Shown: positions 36,251-47,149, counted from the first letter of the stretch. The stretch: DNA of 64,000 bases from Diogma glabrata (GCA_963693315.1 OY856186.1:371344850-371408849); one strand, 5' to 3'. The notes: a model not told the origin generated them from the sequence alone. Numbers and translations: made by a program.

Positions 36251-36540
36251 ATTTTTTGCATTGAATTTTCTTGACAGTACTATTGTGTGAATTCATAGAA
36301 TGTGTAATATTTCTATTATAGTCAACATTCTAAGTCACGAGTGTATAGTCATTATTATTTGTTTCCAATCAACACGAAAATCAATGATCGACACTTGGTC
36401 AATTATTGTCGTATATGCGCGCTTGCAAACAATTAATAATGACTATACACTCGTGACTTAGAATGTTGACTATAATAGAAATATTACACATTCTATGAAT
36501 TCACACAATAGTATGTCAAAAAAAATTCAATGCAAAAAAT
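36251..36540. mobile_element. Foldback element beside SINE, copy 2
   Basis: Arms of about 105 bp at 36251-36356 and 36434-36540 are almost perfect inverted copies (for example CTATTATAGTCAACATTC). The spacer includes GATCGACACTTGGTCAATTA. It is homologous to the 25043-25372 pair, including its placement next to the same antisense SINE. Confidence 0.65.
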
Positions 36541-37099
36541 CTTCATTTAAATTTATTACATTTATTAAATAAACTTCAGTTAAGAGTTGATATATTTTTT
36601 CTTCGCTGAGCTTAGTAACCCCTGTCGGATTCAACGTTATAAACGATTTCCATTAATCTAACTTACTAATTACTTATTCTCTCATTATTGCACCAGAAAA
36701 TGGTTCAATTTTTCCTTGAAATTTAAAATAGACTGGCAAGAACGAAATAGGAAACTCTTCTTCAATATAATTTTACAAATTTGTCTCTCTTCTTCCGTTA
36801 GCATTTCTTTATCATACATTTTGGTGGGTGAAATTAGAAACGCAGCATAATGGGAAGGTTTCAGGGCCATTTTGTATCTGTGAGCGTTTCTTCTTTTTTG
36901 TTCTTCATGTGAATTCTTTTTTGTTCTGCGTTCAAATTTACTTGCAAATCACACTGTCCGAAATTTTATTACTGTTAGTTTGTTTTGTACGGCGGTACAA
37001 AATACTTAGTTACCTTTTATTTCATGTTCTCTCAGTCAAAACTCAAAACAAATAGAAGAAAGTGTTACCACAAAATTTAAAACTAAAAGGAATGATAAT

Positions 37100-37620
37100 T
37101 CACAGATAATGAAAACAGTTAAGCCTAGTTCACACGTAGCGAGTAAACATGCGAGTTGAGCAGACGAGTTAATGGAGTATGGTTACTGGCATCACGTGAA
37201 CACATAAGGCGAGCTACTCGAATCTTCGAGTAGGACAGAAACTAGCAGGCGAGTTACTACAACATATTTTGTTTTTACTTGCTACTCGCCTTTCCCCTCC
37301 ACATTGAAAAATATGGGCGTATTCTATTCGGTTGATTTCAACAGTAAATTATTTGATTTTTATTTTTTTAACTAAAAAATGTTATAAAACATCGAATATT
37401 AGCTGACTTTGGTTATTTATCTGTCAAATTGTTTTAAAAATAAAAACAACGCAAAACCAACTCGCATATAACTGGCAAGTGACTCAACTGTCATCGTGTG
37501 AACACTGAACAGTACAGACGAGTACGGCTACTGTCCAATTTTTTTTAAGCGAGTGAACAAGCGAGCTACTGTCTACTGGCACACCAGTAGCACGCATCGT
37601 GTAAGGTTGACTTTAGTTGT
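37100..37620. repeat. GCGAGT-rich foldback-like block
   Basis: The ends look weakly inverted (TTCACACGTAGCG against CGCATCGTGTAAGG). GCGAGT/ACTCGC motifs recur throughout in both directions, for example GCGAGCTACTCG and CTTGCTACTCGCC. It is probably a decayed MITE. The ends are not secure and no TSD was found. Confidence 0.35.
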
Positions 37621-37811
37621 TTTGCAAAAAGCGCATAAATTTCAATAATTTAGTGGTACCTTTTGGGATTTTGTATTCAAAATTGGTGTTTCATAATTTA
37701 TTTAGCATTTAATTTTTTTTTTGTAAATTTTGATTTAAATCAGCGATTTATATTCAAAAAATCAAGTGATTTAAATCAATTGATTTAAATCATATGAACT
37801 CTGACTGTATC

Positions 37812-38082
37812 ACCTAAAAGGGTTAGATTTAATCTCATTCTTCAGACAGATATTCAAGCCTGCATCCACAATTACACAAGTAGGTCGAACCATTCGCACC
37901 TCTACTCGTTTCCTTCGTGCTATAGCACGATAATTTTCTCTTAATATCGTCCCAGCTTCGATGGCACTAGGGTGGGAGCGTTGTGGCGGACATTTCAATG
38001 AATAAATTTTCAAATTTAGCATGCGACGTTTTCGTAAAATAAATAAAAACAAAAATAGTTTTTCAGTCTTGTTTTTGTTCAT
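37812..38082 (+). pseudogene. Possible gypsy C-terminal tail after hAT
   Basis: Directly after the TSD the plus frame reads PKRVRFNLILQTD, which fits the basic VRF-containing tail at the end of gypsy polyproteins. It stays open to a TAA near 37947. The opposite strand is open for 90 codons (37810-38082) with no recognisable motif. Which strand was coding beyond the first 20 codons is unclear. Confidence 0.4.
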
Positions 38083-38284
38083 TATTGCAAAAAGATTAAT
38101 TTTATTTTCATGGATTAGAAATTCCTTAATATAATTCAGACTGAATTGATTTTTCTTAACCTGTTAAAAAAAGTTATTCATGTAATATCTATTTTTCTAC
38201 TCATACCACAGTAAATTATAAATTACATCACACTATCCATGACATGTAAATTGATTATTTCAAATAGCGTGCGGTAAGTAAAAT

Positions 38285-38330
38285 AAAGCGTGCGGTAATG
38301 GATTTTCATATATATATTACCGCACGCTTT
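38285..38330. repeat. Perfect 15-bp hairpin, GCGTGCGGTAA
   Basis: AAAGCGTGCGGTAAT (38285-38299) pairs exactly with ATTACCGCACGCTTT (38316-38330) over a 16-nt AT-rich loop. An extra direct copy, AGCGTGCGGTAA, lies at about 38266-38277. Confidence 0.7.
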
Positions 38331-38501
38331 TAATAAAAAGAAAAATTTGATTTTTAAAAATTAAATATTTCAATTCATTTTGACACAGAATAATGCAAAG
38401 CCTACCACAATTTGTAAACTATTTGTATTTAATTTATAATTAGTAGTTCATTTTTTCAAGTAATTATATGCGTTTGGGCATTAAAACAAAGTCGTAGAAA
38501 A

Positions 38502-38636
38502 AGTATATAACAAATCTCGAGTTGTAAAGCATTTTCCATACTCGTGATATTGCACTCGACGCTACGCGTCTCGTGTGCAAAATGTTCCCTCGCATGTAAA
38601 ATGCTATTTACAACTCTAGATATGTAATATACTATT
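38502..38636. mobile_element. Palindromic mini-element, 135 bp
   Basis: Arms of about 60 nt pair across a centre rich in CG (GACGCTACGCGTC): CGAGTTGTAAAGCATTTTCC against AAAATGCTATTTACAACTCT, extending to GTATATAAC/ATGTAATATAC. It is a compact foldback MITE. Confidence 0.6.
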
Positions 38637-38639
38637 TGC

Positions 38640-39560
38640 TCATTTTAAGTTTGTATCATATGAAATGTAAATGTAATATTAAATAGAAAATTTATAATAA
38701 AGTTATATTACAATTTGATGAAACAGCTGGCGATTGTGGTTCCTGATCTAAAGATATTAACAGTTTAAGTTGCCATCAATTAAGTTCTTTTGGTGCAACT
38801 TTATTTTGATTTTTTGAAAGAATTTTTATTGCTTAAGTATCAAAAATATTTAAAGAAGAATCTCTCATTATTGTATCTCTCTCAACCTATGGATCAAATG
38901 TTAAATTAATATTTGGGAAGAAACTCGTATTGTTGGATCTCTCAACTTATGGATCAAAATATTTTAAATGGCAATTTATATAAAGGATAATTTTAACTAT
39001 TTCTTAATGCGAATCATACTAGCTATATGTCAAATTATTAAACCCTCGTTTTTTTAAATCATTGTATGTTGCCATAACGACATTCAAAGTTGGGTTGCCA
39101 ATCTTTTAATTACGCACTAGTTCGTAATAAGTTCATTACGTCACAACTACCTAAGCAATTTCATCACAAAGAAAACTAAACTTAACCTTTATCAACTAAC
39201 AATTTTTAGCTAGATCTCTACAAAGAATATATTTCTACCAATTTTCGATTCTTATGCAATCATGTTGAACATAAAAGTTCTGCCATTTCCCTTACTTCTA
39301 CATAATAAAACAATTGTTTTATTTTTATTTCAATTATTACAATATTAATTAATGAAGTAATATAAAAATTTCCTCATCCAAAAATCTTCCAACTGTAAAA
39401 TTTTAAATTTTATTTAAGATTGGACATTTCAGCCATGTTTTTTTTTCATATATGTAATGTAACAAATTAACATGCTTTGCATTAAATACAAAAAAAGGTC
39501 TGAAAATAGGATTCTGTTCTGTCAGGTATCGAAACCAGTCCCTTATGCAACAATTTCACT
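38640..39560. other. AT-rich interval, likely intron of the 39564-39947 gene
   Basis: No coding motif. ATGGATCAAA with CTCTCAACYTATGGATC is repeated at about 38878 and 38937. It lies downstream of a strong splice donor on the minus strand. Confidence 0.3.
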
Positions 39561-39563
39561 TAC

Positions 39564-39947
39564 CTTTTGTTTATTAATATTACTGCAATTGAAATTATTC
39601 CAAACATTTTTATTTAATGTTGATTCGTCAACATTATTAAACTCTCCACCCACCATCACGGATGATGATGATGATGTTGATGCTGGTGTAACGGTTTCTT
39701 CATCAATTATCATAGAAGATTTTTTACAAATATTTGGTGATAATGAATTAAAGTTGTTTTGATTTGTTGTCGATGCAGATTTCATTAATCCATAGTTTAC
39801 ACCAAAATCTAATGATTTTGTTTTATTATAATTAACGGATAATGAACGTGCGAATGAGCTCTTAAAATATTGACATGGTGTCGTTGTTGTTAAATCAAAT
39901 TCCGGTTTTGGTAAATGGATTTCGTTACTTTGTAAACGAGATTCCAT
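39564..39947 (-). CDS. Putative host first coding exon, unknown protein
   Basis: From ATG at 39947-39945 (A-rich context, A at -3) 128 codons stay open to AAACAAAAG followed by GTAAGTG at 39563, a consensus 5' splice site in phase 0. The peptide starts MESRLQSNEIHLPKPEFDL, includes PCQYFKSSFARSLSV and KTKSLDFGVNYGL, then turns Asn/Ser-rich with a poly-Ser run encoded by the GATGATGATG repeat on the plus strand. There is no domain, signal peptide or membrane segment. A long 5' region (39948-40530) is AT-rich. The next exon was not identified. The balanced composition and the clean splice site favour a real gene. I do not recognise the family. Confidence 0.5.
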
Positions 39948-40599
39948 TTTTTTTATTATTATTATTATTTTTTCAAATTTGTAACACTTTTCTTTTAATT
40001 TAATTTAAAAAAAAACAAACAAAAAAAAACACAGAAAAATAATTACGAACACTCACAAAAAAAATATTAAATTAAATTCTTTCTATTTTAACACTAAAAT
40101 AATTAAATAATTTATATTTTGTTATCACTCATTATCACTCTTTTTTAATTAGAAATTCCCTTAAACAAAATTATGGAAATCACAAGTTGAACGAACCAAC
40201 CAACACCATGCACGTTTCGTTACAAATATTTATTTGCACAAAAATAAATAACTTTAAATCATTTTACATAATCTTTAACAAAACAAATAAAAAAAAACTA
40301 CAACATCATCCGTTTAAAAATTGTTTGATTTGTAAAAAAATAATTAATAAAATAAAATAGACAAATAAACAAAATATTTCACAAACGATTCTCTTCATAA
40401 GAACTCGACTTCAGAAAATCAACTAAATATTTTAAATTTTGATTTTTGTTGTTCCATAAAAAAGAAATTTTTTTTTCAAAATTCAATACTTTTATCTCTT
40501 TCTAACTTTGTTTTGTTTATATGATTTTGATTTCATGGAGTTGTTTTTTTTTTGTAGGAAGCGCTGTTAACCCTATGAACAATTTATTATTGTTATAAT

Positions 40600-40665
40600 T
40601 TTGTTGGTTTTAGGTTGGTAGGTAGACGGATTACCGTGCGTTTAGACAGTGTAATTACATAACCC
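40600..40665 (+). repeat. Dispersed repeat, inverted copy at 49970-50040
   Basis: TTTTAGGTTGGTAGGTAGAC followed by GGATTACCG(T/C)GCGTTTA and GTGTAATTACAT matches the reverse complement of 49970-50040 over about 65 bp. Confidence 0.6.
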
Positions 40666-41140
40666 AGGCAAGAAACTGTAATCGAAATCGTTTTGTAATC
40701 GATTGTTTCGAATTGGAGAAAGGAGATTGGAGAAATATATTGTCATCTCACTCTAATTAATAAATATGGCGTTTGACATTTAAAATTGCACATTTTTTAT
40801 TTACATAGTTGCGCGCAAAGAATTAAGAGAATAAGGAAGTGAAATTGATTTTAAAAGTTGAAGCAATTTTTGCACACCAATAAATTGTTACTAACACATT
40901 TGCGTTTTAGTAGAGGCGCCGTAAACATTTCTATTATTGCATTGAATTCCAAATTTAAGCGTATTTTTACCCCCAAAATTAATATAAAAAAAGAGACGCC
41001 ATTACATAGAAACGAAAAACAACATAAAAAAAATTTTGACAACGTAGACCCGAAGCATTCTATTATTGTTAACATTGATTTTAGATTACATTTTTTTCTC
41101 GAAAATGTTTAAAAAACAACACTTATTAATCGAAAAGTTA

Positions 41141-41566
41141 GGCTGTATTCTAAACCAAAACTTATTTGAAACTTATTTGTGGAGACTTACTTATTTGAAT
41201 AAGTAACCTAAATAGGTGACTTATTTGAAATTTTTTTTTCATAGAAAAATCTAATTCGATTTGACAGTGTCAAATATTTTTATGTTTGTTTACAAAATGG
41301 TTTTAAGCAATAAAATTTCTTTTTCGATCCCTAATAAAATAATGTAGTAATTTAAAATGAAAAAAAAAGAAGTTTTGTAAACTCTTTAATTGATCAAATT
41401 AAATAAATCATTCTAATTAAATTTATTTTCGAATTTGCTTTTTGTTGCTGTCAAAATAAGAAAGCTAAATCATTTAGAATAGCTTTTAAACACTTATTTA
41501 AAATGGCGGTAAATAAGTAAGTCTACATAAATAAGTTTCAAATAAGTCGTCGTTTAGAAAACAGCC
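41141..41566. mobile_element. TA-flanked MITE, GGCTGTTTTCTAAAC type
   Basis: The ends GGCTGTATTCTAAAC and GTTTAGAAAACAGCC are followed inward by ACTTATTTGAAACTTATTT in inverted copies of about 60 bp. TA flanks both ends (41139-41140 and 41567-41568), as for Tc1/mariner-type MITEs. Interior ACTTATTT repeats occur in both directions. Confidence 0.7.
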
Positions 41567-41665
41567 TAAATTATAATATCAATATTAGTTATTTATGATA
41601 AGAAAACCCATCCTGTATATGTTTTTAGTAATTTTTACACGTCATTATCACACACTTCATATTTA

Positions 41666-41670
41666 ATGTT

Positions 41671-41701
<31 letters not shown>

Positions 41702-41703
41702 TC
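41666..41703 (+). repeat. ATTT microsatellite
   Basis: TTATTTATTTATTTATTTAT continues for about 9 units. Confidence 0.85.
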
Positions 41704-42447
41704 ACTAGTATTTCTTATATTTATTATAAATTCGTCAAAATATCACCACGATAATTATTAAAAGCAATTTTACTAAAACCAAATTATAACCAAGCTAAGC
41801 AATGTTTACAAATTTTGTTTTTGACAACTTAAACCCAAAGAATTGAAGATAAAAAAGAGAGGAGAAGAGAGAAAAACGGCTTCAAATATTTTTGTGTATA
41901 TATACAGTAGTTTCATTTCCTTAGTCTCTTAATTCTTTGGTTGCGCGTAACATATATTTGATAAATCAAATATAAATCCATATTGTGTGACCACCGAATA
42001 GTAGGTCGTGTGGCTCTTCGGTTGAAATATAATTTATATTTTAACTGAATAGCCACACCCATAATAATCAATTATAAAGACCGATTAAATTAAAAGTTAT
42101 TATAACAATGTTTCAATAAATTGTGCTAATAAAAATAATTATTAAATGAAGTGAATTGGATAATAAAAATATTAGAAATGATTTAACTAATAATTTTATT
42201 AAAAACGAAATTAATATGAATAAATTCAGTGGCGAGGCCTCGGTATAGACACATTAGATAGTGAGTGAAGTGAATAAAAACTAGAATAATCTTAAAGTAT
42301 AAACTATTTAGCATTAGCACATTCTTTATTTCGAGTGAATAAGAATGTACTAATTTTTTTTAGCATCTGCTAGAAAATTGTAGAATATACTGAAAATTAT
42401 AAATGTCAAATTAAAACAAAACTAGACTAAACAAAACTAAAATTAAA

Positions 42448-43134
42448 ATGTCGGACGAGAATACAAATTCCAACTTTAATAAAAGTAATTCCAGAAATTT
42501 TGTTAATGTTTATCAACAAATTTCCTATAGTTTTTAGTAAGTCGAAACTACCGGAAATCAAAGACAAAAAATGCAGCCATCCTTGAGGTTTGCAAGGAGT
42601 TGGAAAATCGGTTCCTAACAAAATTTACATCAGCAGAACAAATAAAAAAAATATTAACAGTAAAAACTGATGTAAAAAAACAGATCTCACTCAAACTGGG
42701 AATTGGAGGATTGAGCTGAAGGATTGGGAGCAAGACATTTTTGCCATACTGCAAGGAGAGAAAAACCCAATTTTTAAAAAAATTCCCGGTAAATCAATTT
42801 AATAAATGTTAGTATTTTTTTGTTATTATTTCTTTTATTATATTTCAGGGGCTTTATCTGTCTGAACCAGCGCTTCCGCTATAAACAGCAGCAGCACACA
42901 ACAAAATCAGGATAAATCAATAGAATAAAATAACCAAAAAGCATCAACAAAATCTCTAACTGTACACATTTTCATTTTGCCGACGAAGAAGCGAACACCA
43001 AAAACTTAACGCTACCCCAATTACAGAGAAAAGTTCTCTTGGAACAGTTAGCCACGTTTAAGAAAATGGGGGATCTAGCTTCTACTTATTTGGGTCGTGA
43101 ATTTAAGGAACTACAAAATTCAAATTTGAATGTT
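42448..43134 (+). pseudogene. Possible Harbinger-associated ORF, degenerate
   Basis: The 5' frame starts MSDENTNSNFNKSN at 42448. The 3' frame (42970-43134) reads FADEEANTKNLTLPQLQRKV, LLEQLATFKKMGDLASTYLG and ends NLNV before TAG. The final coiled region with LPQLQRKVLLEQL resembles the tails of Myb/SANT- or MADF-type proteins accompanying PIF/Harbinger transposases. The middle is broken by stops, and an intron-like GTAAATC..TTTCAG segment lies at 42788-42849. The assignment is weak and based on its convergent partner at 43337. Confidence 0.3.
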
Positions 43135-43336
43135 TAGAAAACGAAAGTGTGGAATATATAGAATGAAAATGTGTAATATATGCGTTAAATTTTAATTTTA
43201 TATTATTTATATTGAAAAACTATTTTTATTGAATTATTATGAATTGTTTATTATTTTGTTATTTAATTTTTAGTTATTTGAATAATTGAAATATGAATTC
43301 ATAATCAATATGTTTTTTTACTTTTGTCTGCTTATT

Positions 43337-43480
43337 TTATTTTTGATGTTGGCTAAGTCGATGAGCAATTTCATCCCTTAATCGTTGACCTCTTACTTTG
43401 ATTAAACTGTTGTCATCATCCTCGTTACTGTTTTGTTCCCCAACATCGGTAGGTAAATCATCGAAATACCATATGGTGAA
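43337..43480 (-). pseudogene. Possible HARBI1-like transposase C-terminus
   Basis: The minus frame ends DNSLIKVRGQRLRDEIAHRL then SQHQK and TAA (43337-43339). An acidic stretch (NEDDD) followed by a G-x-x-x-R-D-x-I-x motif closes HARBI1-type DDE transposases. Only about 45 codons remain, without catalytic residues. Confidence 0.3.
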
Positions 43481-43824
43481 AAACACGTGAAATCAGCAAG
43501 GTCTGGAAATGAGGTTTTAATTTTGTATATATAATAAAAAAAAATTTTCTGCGTTTTCAGTTTTTTTTTTAACCCTGTCTTAAGATACAGGGTGATGAAA
43601 AATCAAGAAATTGCTCGACCCAGGTGTATTGAAATGGCTCTACAGTCAAAACTACCGGACTGATTTTAATGTTATATAGCTCAAAATGTAGGTATTGAAC
43701 AGAGCTTCAAAATAATAATTCACATTATATGACCTTGAACATTTTCTTTTAGAAAAATAACGGTAAAAAATTCAAATTCGATTTTCTAGAAATGCCATTT
43801 TTTTAAATTTTTGATTTTTTTTTA

Positions 43825-44211
43825 TCATTTATTTAATTTTACATTACTAAATTCCGTAGAATTAGAATAACGTCTAGCTAAGATTGATCCATCATTTGTA
43901 GGAATGTATGAGTGATATCCTCGTGTTCCAGTAATTGTTTTTAAATTGGCGTATCTATCAGCTAGTCGATTTCGTTTTGCAATGTAACCTGCCTCCATTA
44001 CATAGAAAAAAAGCATGTTATCTTGAAAATTGCCTGGAGCTGCTGCCCAGTTATATAACTCCAGAGGTGTTGATATAATTTTGTCGTATTCTTTCTTAAG
44101 ACTCGCTCTAGCTACTTTTATTTTTACTGTTCCTCCAATTCCATCACAAGGTCCTTTACCGTGCGATGTTGCATGAAAATGCCACTCACATGCTATTTTG
44201 TAGTCATTCAA
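43825..44211 (-). pseudogene. Conserved ATSHGKG/CDGIGG transposon-associated fragment
   Basis: A 128-codon frame starts next to the RTE 5' end: ACEWHFHATSHGKGPCDGIG, GTVKIKVARASLKKEYD, then STPLELYNWAA. The block W-x-F-x-A-T-S-H-G-K-G-x-x-D-G-x-G-G-T-x-K recurs in long uncharacterised animal proteins that I associate with mobile elements. Its function is not known to me. The N-terminal side is cut by the RTE insertion at about 44212. The remaining frame has no stop, so decay is recent or selection held. Confidence 0.4.
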
Positions 44212-44214
44212 ATG

Positions 44215-46687
44215 ATGCAGGATCGTAGAAAAATTCTTTTTATTTTTATATTGTGAAGCAGCGCCATCAGAAATCCGAAACCGAAATCCGAAATTCGACG
44301 TCCACGCCGTGCTGCCTTGGTAATGCTGACAGATTTAGGTTGGTGTATTGGAGACAAGCAGAGTAAAAACTGCTTAGTCAATGACGCTACATCACGGCGA
44401 ATTGGCGCCTTACAACCAATGCGACTCAAGCGTCTGTTCTCCATGTCAGGGGTGGCTTTGAGCGGGCGTCTTTCTTGAATCAAAGGTTGTTTCTGGTGAC
44501 CTTAATATGCAGAAGGGACACATTCACGACAATTTGGGTTAGGCCTAAGGTTAACACCCTAACCCCGGAAAAAAACTAACATGTTAAATTTGGTTATCAG
44601 AAAGAGAATAACAGACCCGGACAAAAAAACAGAATTTTACCTGGACGTGAAAAAAGACCAGACTACCGAATCGGAACGTGGAATGTGCGCAGCCTAAGCG
44701 CTCCTGATGCTCTTATAAGTCTGAAAACAGAGGCTGAGAGGTATAGGATGGATATTATTGCTCTACAAGAAATTAGACAGCCGATAATCGGAAAACAAGA
44801 TTTGGATAGTCACTCTCTATACTGTGGTCATCCTTCTCGAAGAGAATTTGGTACTGGCTTTCTTGTTGGTGCACGCATACAAGAAGCCGTGATGAAATTC
44901 ATCCCGGTCAGTGAGAGGATCTGCTACCTACGTGTACGTGGTACATATAACAATATTTCTCTTATTGCCGTGCATGCACCTACTGAAGCTAAGACCGTCG
45001 ACGAGAAGGATAATTTCTACATAGCACTGGAAGAGGTTATGAAACAAACACCCACACGCGACTTCATTATGGTTCTTGGTGACTTTAATGGACAGGTTGG
45101 AAGAGATATCTCTTATGGAAATGTGGTGGGTCCCAACAGCCTGCATTTGAATTCGAATGATAATGGTGAGAGAATGACTGAGTTTGAATTATCAAATAAT
45201 TTGAGAATTGCCAGTACGTTCTTTCCGCATCGATCGATTCATAAACAGACTTGGGTCTCACCGAATGGAAACACTCGAAATCAAATTGATCACGTTCTAG
45301 TAACAGCACGTTTCTTTTCGAGCGTTCGGGATGTGCGATCCTTTAGAGGTGCATACATTGGAAGTGATCACTTCCTTGTATGTGCAACGATAAGGTTCCA
45401 CTTCCCAAATCCAGGCATTCCAAAATTCAATCAACGTAAACGTTTTAACATCTCATCATTAAAGAATGCTGAAACAGAAGAGAGATATCAAATCCATATT
45501 GCCGAAACATTGGAGAAATCAGAAACCATTAATGGAGACGTCGATAAGTCATGGTATTTGCTCAAAGATGCTGTTTTAAGCGCTGCTGAGGGCATACTTG
45601 GACGACCACAGAACCGCTCCCAGAAGCCATGGATGGATCAACCATGCCTTGACGCTATTCAATACAAAAGAGATTGCTATCTGAAGTGTCTACAAGGACG
45701 CAACACCAGGTCCACGAAGGAGAACTATAAACTGGCAAGACAAGCCGTTACAAAGCTATGTAGACGAACGAAGAGAGAATGGTGGAAGAGACAGTGTGAG
45801 GAGATTGAAAGTTTGAATAAAGAACATCAATCGCGTAACTTCTTTCAACAGGTTAAAACCTTAAAGAAGGGCCCTCAAACTAGATCGACTGCTATTCAAA
45901 ACGAAGATGGGGAGCTACAAGTAGACCTTAAAAATATTTAAGATACTTGGGCCGCTTATTTTGAGAAACTTCCCCACTTAAGTGACCAGCAACAAGTCGG
46001 GCGACGAGCAAAGCTTATTCGTGCGTCAAAGGTACATGTAGACGAACCCACCAAAGAGGAATTCGATGCGGCGCTGTCAAAATTAAAATGCAATAAAGCA
46101 CCTGGTATCGACGATATAACATCCGAAATGATTGTACATGGTGGCGAAACTCTATCCTCAAGATTGTTTGAACTTGTTCAATTGATCTGGAGGACTGAAA
46201 CCATGCCACAGGACTGGAACACAGCTATGCTGATACCAATCCATAAAAAAGGTAATCGCCTACAATGTGCAAACTACAGAGGAATCGCTCTCCTCTGCAC
46301 AGCATATAAGATCTTTTCCTACATTTTGCTATCCAAAATCAATCCTTTTGCTGAACAACTGTTTGGATAATATCAGTATGGTTTCTGGCGGGGCCGAGGT
46401 ACCACCGATGTACTTTTCTCGATAAGGATGATTTTGGAAAAGTGTCGAGAGTTCAACATACCTGTGCACCAACTTTTCATTGATTTCAGGCAGGCCTACG
46501 ACTCTCTCGAACAAGAGACTCTATGGTCTGCTCTGGTGTCAATGAGAATTCCTGGTAAACTGGTATCACTATGCAAAATGACAGTACAGAACTCTCAATG
46601 CTGTGTGCGAGTAGAGAACGAAATATCAAAGTTCTTAAAGTCGACTCCGGATTAAGACAAGGTGATGCTATCTCTCCTATACTTTTT
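44215..46687 (+). pseudogene. RTE-clade retrotransposon, longest copy
   Basis: The 5' leader is 44215-44640. ORF2 runs from about 44660 in one frame: GTWNVRSL, ALQEIR, VLGDFNGQVG, NQIDHVL and GSDHFLV are the ordered motifs of an APE-type endonuclease that nicks the target, with catalytic E, D, N and H present. A stop at 45939-45941 separates a linker from the RT: NKAPGIDD, CANYRGIALL, then a second stop at 46368-46370 and FIDFRQAYDSL (motif A). A frameshift near 46600-46640 precedes LRQGDAISPILF (motif B). Assembly gap Ns begin at 46688, so motif C and the 3' end are unseen. The longest open piece (44685-45941) has 418 codons. It is a relatively young but inactive copy. Confidence 0.8.
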
Positions 46688-46887
46688 NNNNNNNNNNNNN
46701 NNNNNNNNNNNNNNNNNNNNNNNNNNNNNNNNNNNNNNNNNNNNNNNNNNNNNNNNNNNNNNNNNNNNNNNNNNNNNNNNNNNNNNNNNNNNNNNNNNNN
46801 NNNNNNNNNNNNNNNNNNNNNNNNNNNNNNNNNNNNNNNNNNNNNNNNNNNNNNNNNNNNNNNNNNNNNNNNNNNNNNNNNNNNNNN
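46688..46887. other. Assembly gap, 200 N
   Basis: Exactly 200 N within the RTE copy. The sequence after the gap does not resume recognisable RTE coding, so true gap size and continuity are unknown. Confidence 0.95.
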
Positions 46888-46949
46888 GAGAAGAAGAGCC
46901 GTAGGGTTACCAACTTTTGAAAGCACGCGACCCGGAGATTTCATAAAAT

Positions 46950-47149
46950 AGGAAAATATAATTCACTAAAAATTGAATAAATAGTCTGTGCTTATTACTA
47001 TTATAATGAGTTTTTATTGCTTTTTCTCCATCATGCTTTATAATGAAATTAATACAACATAATCTGCATGTTTCTGTAAACTCGTTAATTTTTTCGAGCC
47101 AATCCTTATAATTTTGATTTTTCAACCATTCGTTAAAAAAGTGTATCAT
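46950..47149 (-). pseudogene. Transposon-type zinc-finger fragment
   Basis: The minus frame reads FNEWLKNQNYKDWLEKINEF, then ETCRLCCINFIIKHDGEKAI and THYNSNKHR. A W-x-x-x-(V/I) lead, C-x2-C, a basic stretch and H-x5-H match the N-terminal BED-like finger of hAT-type and related transposon proteins, which binds DNA. Nothing further downstream is coding. Confidence 0.5.

Larger units (their letters stand above)
35022..37803. mobile_element. 2.8 kb non-autonomous hAT element inside gypsy
   Basis: The left end is CAGGATTCATATATTTTTTG and the right end reads ATCATATGAACTCTG, so the TIRs match as CAGRRTTCATAT. GATTTAAATC motifs fill the right subterminal region, as in the 30353-31382 element. The 8-bp TSD ACTGTATC is exact (35014-35021 and 37804-37811). 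The interior holds a composite foldback MITE (35202-35950), a foldback with a SINE (36040-36540) and a third foldback-like block (37100-37620). No transposase is visible. Confidence 0.82.
40809..41951. mobile_element. TIR element of about 1.1 kb with nested MITE
   Basis: The left end TTGCGCGCAAAGAATTAAG matches the inverted right end CTTAATTCTTTGGTTGCGCG, and similarity fades inward over about 60 bp (AAGGAARTGAAAYT, GAAGCMRTTTTT). It contains the 41141-41566 MITE and an ATTT microsatellite. No coding region was recognised. Confidence 0.5.

Noticed and set aside
37810..38082. 90-codon minus-strand frame with basic composition
   Set aside because: It overlaps the likely gypsy tail on the other strand, no motif is recognised, and there is no supporting splice or start evidence.
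44208..44483. 91-codon minus-strand frame
   Set aside because: It is antisense to the RTE leader. A related leader occurs at 59925-60300 with another short antisense frame, and neither has a motif.
46677..46951. Several open frames crossing 46688-46887
   Set aside because: They consist of unknown bases (N) and are artefacts of the assembly gap.
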